Positions 1-7,900 of a stretch of DNA of 15,468 nt are shown here, in pieces; positions within the stretch are counted from its first letter, which is position 1, and each line of letters starts with the position of its first letter. A program made the position numbers and the translations under genes. The notes under the pieces are model-generated. The model worked only from the letters and a program-made list of their open reading frames with translations, did no database searches and had not been told where the DNA came from. Source of the stretch: Lachnospiraceae bacterium (lineage in GTDB: Bacteria; Bacillota_A; Clostridia; Lachnospirales; Lachnospiraceae); NCBI GenBank assembly GCA_017540915.1, contig JAFYAD010000313.1, positions 1 to 15,468 of the forward strand, written 5' to 3'.

Positions 1-889
1 ATACGGTGTTAACAAGCTCTATGCTGCGGTTCTTGGAGTATACCACCTTCCCTCGTTCGTCATCCAGCACATCCACGGTCACATCTACATTTTTTACCAC
101 CGGATTTCCGTTGCCATCATCCACCGGACTTACGGAAAATGTCATTTCAACCCTGAATCCCTGATAAGACGCTACCGGAAGCTTATCCAACGCATGCCAG
201 ACAACTTTGTCACCCGGCTCCAACTTGTCACCCGGCTCCAACACAGTCGTAAATCCGTCCGCATCCGCAGCACCGCTGTCAGCGCAATACATATCCATAT
301 AGAGGTCTTTATATGGCGGCTGGTCATCTTCCGGATATTTGCAATAATACCGCTGCGTCACATATCCGGCGTATATGTTCTGAAGGTTTGCATTAACCAG
401 ACCCTCATGACTCACCATTTTCGCCCCCTTGAAAACACCGTCAGTCGTACCGTCAGGATATACGCCGTGAGAACCGCATCCTTCCGTGTCAATCTGGACC
501 GCAGTCGCCGTATCATGAATATTCGACGTCACAAACTCTATGCAGGAGCCTGTATATTTTCCATTATATTTCGATACTCCCTTCATCGTATTGGTGCTGT
601 CGTCTCTATCCCGGATCTTCACGTAGCCGTTATAATCACTGCTCTGCATGGTACGTATCTCATCCTTTATCCCCGAAAAAGCCAGATCCGCCACCGAGAG
701 GGCCGCCATCTCCTGTCTTTCGTAGTAGTAAAACAGCACGGCATGAGAAATGCACATCGTGGCAGACGCCATAAAAACAGCCAGCAATGCAAAAGATACT
801 ATGAGCTCCACCAAAGTCACACCCATGTTGTTTTTGCTGATTTCAAGTCTTCTATTATTATGTTTTTTGTATGAATCTGTTTTTCTCAT
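1..889 (-). CDS. Large minor pilin, PilW/GspJ-like (3' end beyond the window)
   Basis: Open frame on the minus strand from ATG at 889 that runs off the left edge, giving 296 residues without a stop. Residues 1-23 are a basic leader ending MG, followed by VTLVELIVSFALLAVFMASA: a class III prepilin signal with cleavage expected at G23|V24 and Glu28 at mature position +5. A single hydrophobic helix follows, then a soluble domain containing FRVEMTFSVSP and DVTVDVLDDERGKVVYS, which reads like pilin C-terminal beta strands. An in-frame ATG at 895 would add two residues; the nearest purine-rich stretch (GGAG, around 912) is about 13-16 bases upstream, so the exact start is uncertain. It begins about 20 bases after the stop of the preceding small pilin, so it is almost certainly in the same operon. 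By size and leader it resembles the PilW/GspJ class of minor pilins. The class assignment is inference; pilin identity is firm. Confidence 0.85.
   Translation of the reverse strand, partial: MRKTDSYKKHNNRRLEISKNNMGVTLVELIVSFALLAVFMASATMCISHAVLFYYYERQEMAALSVADLAFSGIKDEIRTMQSSDYNGYVKIRDRDDSTNTMKGVSKYNGKYTGSCIEFVTSNIHDTATAVQIDTEGCGSHGVYPDGTTDGVFKGAKMVSHEGLVNANLQNIYAGYVTQRYYCKYPEDDQPPYKDLYMDMYCADSGAADADGFTTVLEPGDKLEPGDKVVWHALDKLPVASYQGFRVEMTFSVSPVDDGNGNPVVKNVDVTVDVLDDERGKVVYSKNRSIELVNTV
209..244. repeat. 18-bp in-frame tandem duplication in the partial pilin gene
   Basis: Units 209-226 and 227-244 match at 16 of 18 bases and encode the repeat LEPGDKLEPGDK in the soluble domain of the left-edge pilin. 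Confidence 0.85.
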
Positions 890-913
890 AAGCATCTTGT
901 AATGTAGACTCCA

Positions 914-1294
914 TCAGTCTCCTGTAGAAAAGATCAACAACCTTCTGTAATCTCCCGACGGAGTGTCGGAAATACTGTAACTACCGTTGGAAAGAGTAAA
1001 ATACAGCTCCTTATAGTCAACGTTTGCATCTACGGTGTCAGTAGTCCCCTCCACGATAAATGTGTATGTCACGACCCCATCCGAGCCCAGCTTGTAGCCC
1101 TTGTTGGCTTCTTCATTAAAATATTGTGATGTTGCCCGCTGAAACGCATCATTATCACGGTCCACATCAGACGTCTTCGTCATCATATTTCCCGAAAACT
1201 TCATGCAGTTATAAAACACCAGCATGACAACCGCCAGTACAGCTACAGACACCATGATCTCTACCATGGTGATACCTTTGTCGTCTCTTATCAT
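914..1294 (-). CDS. Small type IV pilin-like protein (GspI/minor pilin class)
   Basis: A 126-residue protein when started at ATG 1294. The alternative ATG at 1300 adds two residues but leaves only three bases after the GGGG of the weak ribosome site, whereas 1294 leaves about nine, so 1294 is preferred. The sequence MIRDDKGITMVEIMVSVAVL is a very short class III leader, with cleavage expected at G7|I8, Glu12 at mature +5 and a hydrophobic helix up to about residue 28. The rest is a small soluble domain (about 95 residues) with alternating strand-like segments (VVTYTFIVEG, LYFTLSNGSYSIS) and only one cysteine. The size fits minor pilins of the GspI/PilV type. It lies third in a four-gene pilin operon, with its stop overlapping the region that would hold the ribosome site of the next gene. 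Pilin identity is clear; the exact minor-pilin class is inference. Confidence 0.85.
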   Translation of the reverse strand: MIRDDKGITMVEIMVSVAVLAVVMLVFYNCMKFSGNMMTKTSDVDRDNDAFQRATSQYFNEEANKGYKLGSDGVVTYTFIVEGTTDTVDANVDYKELYFTLSNGSYSISDTPSGDYRRLLIFSTGD

Positions 1295-1364
1295 GTGCAT
1301 CGCCCCACATTCGATTGATTTTTGTCCAAAAAGTCAGTCTGATCCGATCTTCCGGTAACCGGTA

Positions 1365-1874
1365 TCAATAGTACTCACAGAACTCAAAATTTCCTCCGGA
1401 TTCCTTCAGCTTAAATTTGCAGGTAGCAACCACCTCATTGCCATCCATGCAGGATACGGTTATAACCAGTGAACCTCTCGCCTCAGCCTTATCAAGCATT
1501 ATGGTAATGTCACACAGTTCATTTTCATCCGATTCTCCGCTCAATAGCAGCGTATCCGAAGTTCCGTACCAAAACTCAAAGATATACCCTGTCAACCCCG
1601 AATCAGGTCTTGGATTGTCCGGATCTGAATACTCCTCAGTGAGTTCCTCTTTCAGAACCTCGGAAAAAGACATAACCTGCCTGTAATACATCTCGTCTCT
1701 GCCCTCATCGTTTGCAGTTGCGTACATCTGGTACGCAGCTGCAACCATAGTAAGGCATAACACCGACACTATCATCATGACGCAGGTTACCACGATCATC
1801 GCGGCACCGCGGTTGTCATGAAAAACAGCCGGTTCTTTTCCGTATTCCGTTGTGTTATGTTTTTTGTCGTCCAT
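1365..1874 (-). CDS. PilX/GspK-like minor pilin lacking Glu5
   Basis: A 169-residue protein when started at ATG 1874, which has GGGAG six bases upstream. The frame stays open to a GTG at 1901 (178 residues), but that start has no good ribosome site. Residues 1-23 are a hydrophilic leader ending DNRG, followed by AAMIVVTCVMMIVSVLCLTM, a pilin-type hydrophobic helix. The RG-A-A start is characteristic of PilX-type minor pilins. Mature position +5 is Val, not Glu; loss of Glu5 is known for the tip pseudopilin GspK, which needs no contact with a subunit above it. The soluble part is acidic (EVLKEELTEEYSDPD) and ends in strand-like segments (SLVITVSCMDG, ATCKFKLKESGG). It starts about 80 bases after the giant pilin gene. 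I infer a tip-initiating role; no processing or assembly function is proven by sequence. Confidence 0.8.
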   Translation of the reverse strand: MDDKKHNTTEYGKEPAVFHDNRGAAMIVVTCVMMIVSVLCLTMVAAAYQMYATANDEGRDEMYYRQVMSFSEVLKEELTEEYSDPDNPRPDSGLTGYIFEFWYGTSDTLLLSGESDENELCDITIMLDKAEARGSLVITVSCMDGNEVVATCKFKLKESGGNFEFCEYY

Positions 1875-1954
1875 AACGCTCTCCCATAAGGAATCCATCA
1901 CTGTGCGTTCTGCAATAAAGCAACTTTACGATCATCAAACATCAGCCAAATATC

Positions 1955-4900
1955 CTACGGCGATTCCGCATACAGATAAAAGCTGCCTGATGATGAAAAA
2001 TACGTTCCGTATGTATTTGATACGCACCTGTAATTTGCATTATCATATAATGCAGAAACATAGTAATACTTAGTACCGGAGCTGCTGTTGTATATCAGCA
2101 GACCGCTTTCTCTTGAGCCTTCAAACCTTCCGGTATTCTTATTATAACAGCTCATCTTCTTTGCAACATCTTCAGTCAGTTCCACATACTGATATATGCA
2201 ATTACCGTTTGACTTGTCCGTTGCATTGGAATTAATATCACACTTTGAGTACCACACAGCAAACTTAAGGTCACTGTATCCGGAAAGGTCAATACCCGAA
2301 AGATCTTCATTCACATCATATGTATGCTCCTCTTGGCCGATAGTCATAGCTTTATCATCACTCAGATAAACTGTCTTGTAGTCACCGTTGCTATCCTTGC
2401 CAAATACTTCGTACCTGAAATACTGGGTGATATCTTTATGCGATGTAGATTTTATCGTTCCGCTGACTCCGGTCACTCTTCCGTCTGACTCGGTAAACAT
2501 TACTTCCGAAGTAAAGGAAATATTCATTCCGTTATTGTCTGTAAACCTCTGCAAACATAGCGTATTTTTTGTAGAGCTGTACTGGGTTTCTGCCGGCAAA
2601 AATCTGCCATCGGCAGTAACGTTTATTATAACCTTTGCCCAGCTCTTATCCCATCCGCTTTGTGAAATCTGTGTTGCATAAAGATCCACTCCATTTACAT
2701 CTATGGGGGTTGAAGTATCAATTATAGTCGTTCTGTTCTTTTTGTCTTCCTTTACACTTATTTGCGCACCACTACCAACAAAATCATCAACATTTTCCAG
2801 AACCGCATAATACGATGGATTTCTGTCTGCGCCAACAATACGGATCTTTGGTGTCTTAAGGAACGGATAATAATAATACTTGATATTCTCACCTGTCACA
2901 TCCGTAACAAATCCGGTGCCCCTTAACTTCTTTGCCGCTTTTGCCTCTGTGGTTTCAATGTAATTGTATACCGGTCCCTGTCCGGGAGAGTAATACCTTA
3001 CATCAACATGGAAGCTGTCATAAACAGACAGATCAATACCTTCTCTGACATCGGAATAACCTATATTGACATCCTGTGATCCACCCTGAGCGAGAGAATA
3101 CTCTTTCTTCGCTATGGTCTCATGCCAGGTTATATCACTATTTTCGCTGTCTTTTCCGCTTCTTGTACCGTATAACTCCACCAGGAAGATCTGTGGCACA
3201 GGTGGTATCTTACCGTTTTTATTATCAAATTTCGGATAAGTTAATGTGCCGGTATATGACGGCTGAGTTTTGTCCCAAAGCCTGTTATCCGTATCATTCA
3301 GGTTATAGATTATAATCGGATTCACAAGATAATTCGCAGCATCTACTTTCTGCGGCACATATACAGTAAACGCAGAAAGACTGGAATCATTGTAATCCGT
3401 CGCTTTTGCGTAACCATACAGCACATAATCTTTAGTGCCTTTTGCAATACTTAGGGCATCATTATAATCATTTAAGATACCGTCATCCTGCGTTCCACCC
3501 ATCAGCTTGCTTATATCCGTCTTTGTCAGAGATACTCTCTGCGTATCGCTCGGATTACCATTTACCTTGGCATAGGCACCAACCTCGAAGCCATCCTTAT
3601 CAATAAAGGATTCGTACTCTTCCGCATTTTTAAGATGCAGCTGCCAGCTTCCGTCGTAGGGAACAATTTCAAACACGGGCGTCGGCAATTTAACCGGCTT
3701 AAAGAAATACGGCATTTCCTTATTGGAAACATCCTTAACATAACCGGTATTACGCTTCGTCTTATCCGCGCGCTCCGCAGTTGTCTCAAAATACGTATAA
3801 ACATCACCCTGACCCGGCGAAGCATACCACACATCTATGTTGAAACTTGTGTAATATGTTCCGTTAAAGGTCACTGTTGACGGAGCATCATAGTAACCGA
3901 TATTGATATCAGTTGTCTCACCTACATTAAGCGAATATTCCTTGTAAGCTATAGTCTCATGCCATATTGTCTCTTTTCCGTCTTCATCGGTTTCCTTGCG
4001 TGTACCATACAATTCCACTCTGAATACCTGTGAAACGGAAGGTACTATTGTCGAATTTCTGTCGTACGCATTGTACTTTAAGGTTCCGGTATAATACGGT
4101 TTTTTCTTATTAAGTCCGTTCTCTGAAACCTCTATTTCAAAATCCACATCCGGCGCTGCACTCTGCGGTATATAAACCGTAAATTTATACAGATCGGCAT
4201 CCAGACATCCATCCGCCTTGGCATAACCATAGAGAACCTGTCCCGGTCTGTCCGCTTCATTTGTAAACCGTGTTGCAAGCTTTGTCGCATCCACAGCATT
4301 ATTGAGAAGGGCATCAGGCTTAAGACCATTATCAGAAACGCAAATATCACTCTTTGTGAGTTTAACTATAGTATTATCATCTATAGTATCATTTGTTTTT
4401 GCTTTGATTCCGTAAACACCGACCTCGAAATTATTCAGGTTGATATATTTTGTAAATTTATCCGCATTCTTAAGATGGAGCATCCATTTCTTTCGATATG
4501 CGATTATCTCAAACTCAGGTGTCGGCAGTTTTTTCTCAATCTTTATATAACTGCTGATAGTTTTATTATTATATGTAGCATTCTTCAACACATCGCTATA
4601 CCAGCTATCCGGATTTGCTTTGGTCTTTGCTCTTGAGTCTCTCGCCCTCACAACTGCATAATAATCATATCCGGTTTCAAACGTCATATCATCAGGCGTA
4701 ACAAAACCTATACTGGTACCATATGATAACAATTCATCCGTATCATGCGGTTTACCGTATTCAGCAATATATTCATCTATCTTTGTCGGATCAAAATCTG
4801 TTCCCTCTTCAACTTTTACATATCTTATTTCTACATCAAACTCTTTTGCGGTAGCATTTCCCGAACCGCTCGACGGACGGATTCCCCAGGTTGCCAGATA

Positions 4901-7900
4901 ATTTCCTTCTTTTTTGTTGTCTTTAACAGACAGATTTTCCACTATATCCGGATCCTGCGCATCCTTGCATGTTTTGATATATTTGAGAAAAGCCGCATCA
5001 AAAGCATACTCATCCATATCATATTCATCAGCAACCGGAAGCCTTGTAGCCAGCTTTTTACCGCTAAGGCTGTTATATGTGCCTTCCAATTGCGAACGAT
5101 AGGAATCATCTTTTCTGAGCCGGTCAAACTTAAAATAGTCCACAAGCTCGATACTGTATGGTGCACTGTTCGCACCCTCGCTAAATGTGTATATTATGGG
5201 GCATTTCACCGTGCTGACGACGCCACCTGAATCCTTACCCTTGAAACATATATAATTACCGTCTTTCCAGGTGTTCTGTACTGTCATGTTTGCCATTTTG
5301 TAGCCATCAGGTTCAACTATCAGAGCATATCTGCCGTTAGAACCATAAGATACAACAGCCATCCGTTGTGTCCCTGCTTTTTTATCCGAACATCTGTAAG
5401 AATTTGTAATTTTATTGTTTGAACCATATGACAGAGTGTTATTGCCGGCAGGTGCACTTTCACCCACGTTAACACATATATTTCCGGCAACATTATTTAA
5501 AACCTGAGCATTACCCGAAGTACTTCCGTCCTCGCGCAATTTACTTGACGAATAATATTGGAATGAACATTCATCCATAAAATAATTATTTCCGGAGTAT
5601 TTCAGACTCTTTTCAAAATCGTTCTGATTTGCTTTTTTTGACTTGGCAATTGCTCCTCCGCCATTATTATTATCGAAAAGCTGGTTACCATCACTCTTAT
5701 ATCCTGTCATCAAAATACTGAAACAGTTCTGGATAGTGGTATGTCCGATCCATAATTCCTCGTCTCCACCATATACTCTTCGCTGTGACAGGATTCCTGC
5801 TCCGCCGTGGGACATTTTTTCGCCGTCTGTGTCGACTTCTCTCGTATCCCATATCTCAGACGAATAATTTCTGCAGGTATCAATATTTACAAAAATACTG
5901 TTAACAGTATTACTATCGCCGCCTCCCATTTGTTCGTTCATGAGGCATCCTATCATTGATATAATGCCTCCCGTTTGGGACTGACCATATACTTTTGCAC
6001 TTTTTGCATTAACACAGTCTTCTATATTGACGGTATAAAGCTTTGTACTGTTAGGCGCAGATATTTCGCCCACAACACCACCGACATCATTTGCTATCAT
6101 ACCACCAAACCTTGACTTACGAATATTGGTTTCAGCATCGACACCCTGCATAGGAAAACCAACTGTACCATAGTTTCGGCAATGAAGCACATTATTAGTC
6201 TGACCGCCCTGAAGATCAGAATAATGCGCAACGATTCCACCTGCAGTTCCGCTAAAACCTTGCATGTATTTAGTGGTATATCCGGACATCAACAGTCCAT
6301 AATTGTAGCAATACTCTACTGTGCCGCCATTTCCGGCAATTTTACATGTTACACCGCCGACATTATTGCCATAATAGTTTACTACAGTACCTACATTCAC
6401 GCAGGAAGAAAGCGTCCATCCCCCGGTATTGGCGCACTTCTGTTCACCTATAACTCCTCCGACATAATAGAATCTGTTATTCTCTTTAGCGCCAGCTTTA
6501 TCATAACCATATATGTCCTGCCCGTATTCATTTAGATCACTGTATGGTATCGCCGGGAGCTCAGTTCTGACATAGGCAAAATTGATATTTGTATTAACTT
6601 TGTCACCACTTGCGGCATTAAGACCTATAACTCCGCCCGTTGCGTTATATTTTACCGCCGGAAGATAGTTTTCAACCAGCCATCTGCCGGAAGCGCACTC
6701 TTCCACTTTTCCACTCTGTGTGTTATATCCTACTATTCCTCCTATGCATCCCCTGCCGTTGCTCATGGATAAAACAACGAAGTCTGAATCTGCATTATAC
6801 GCGCTCCAAGTCATACCGCCATCAGTTAACGATTCCTTAGGCAGTGCGTACTGATATTTTTCCTTATCATCAGTAAGATATCCGCATACTTTGTTTGCTG
6901 CAGGGGTAATAAAGCCTGTGTCATCATTCATAAATAGATCCGACAAAGACTTTATCGCTGTCTCAGAAGCAGTGTAATTATCCGCATTTGTATTTCTTAT
7001 GGTCTTCAGCTCCCCGATAGCCTTTTCCGCCAGATCCATGTCAGCTGTGAGATCCTTTGTATCTTCCGTAAGCTTAAGCTCTTCACCATCCTGATAGAAT
7101 ATCTTGTCAGTATATCCGCAGTTTTTCACAGAACCATAGTTCACAGCAGCAACACCGCCAACCATACCATAACGTACATCCAGCTCTGTCTGCCTGTCTA
7201 CTATAGTATTTCCGTCTGTGTCGGTATCGGCGTTTTTATCGGCATCCGCCTTTCCAAGGCCTGTCAGGTAGCAGTTTTCAACCTTTGCTCCGAATTCATT
7301 TACAGCACATACTCCGCCCACTGCCGAGCTTTTCCTAAGCCTGTTATTCTCTCCGTCAGTTTCGGTATATGTACATTTACCGGTAACTTCCAGTTGTGCT
7401 CCCACAAGATAACAGTCTTTGATGCTTGCATTATAAGTTCCGACATTCCTGCCTGTTATGCCGCCCACTGTAATATCTACAGAAATACCTTTGTCTTTTG
7501 TGATCTTACCGGCAAAAATACATTTTGTGACCCGACCCAGGTTCTCACCCGCAACTCCGCCTATAACCTCTGCTTCACCGTCATCCTCAAGCTCCGCTGT
7601 CACGGTTATATTCTTGGTGACGCTATAATTACTTCCGACAGCACCTCCAATGATCATTTTAGTCTTACGAGAATCATATCCTATAAATCTGCCGGCCTTT
7701 CCTCCGTTCACTATGCCATCATTTTTACCAACAAGATATCCAAAAGTATCCATGTCATCACCGGATATCAATATCTTGTCGTTCAATCCGTCTATATCTA
7801 CGACTGCTGTATGGCAATCAGCTATTACACTGTCTCTGTGATTAACAGATGCTATCGCTCCTGCCACTACCATGTTTCCACTTATCTTTGGAATATAATC

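Noticed and set aside
194..874. Long plus-strand open frame (226 codons)
   Set aside because: It lies opposite the left-edge pilin gene, whose minus-strand frame has a clear prepilin leader. The plus frame has no ribosome site and a composition typical of a reverse-strand shadow.
1322..1364. Short palindrome CCGGTTACCGG in the gap between two pilin genes as a terminator
   Set aside because: The arms are short (about 5 bp) with no loop and no T tract on the minus strand. The operon continues through it.
1875..1901. GTG start at 1901 for the PilX-like gene
   Set aside because: It gives nine extra residues but has no ribosome site; the ATG at 1874 has GGGAG at good spacing.
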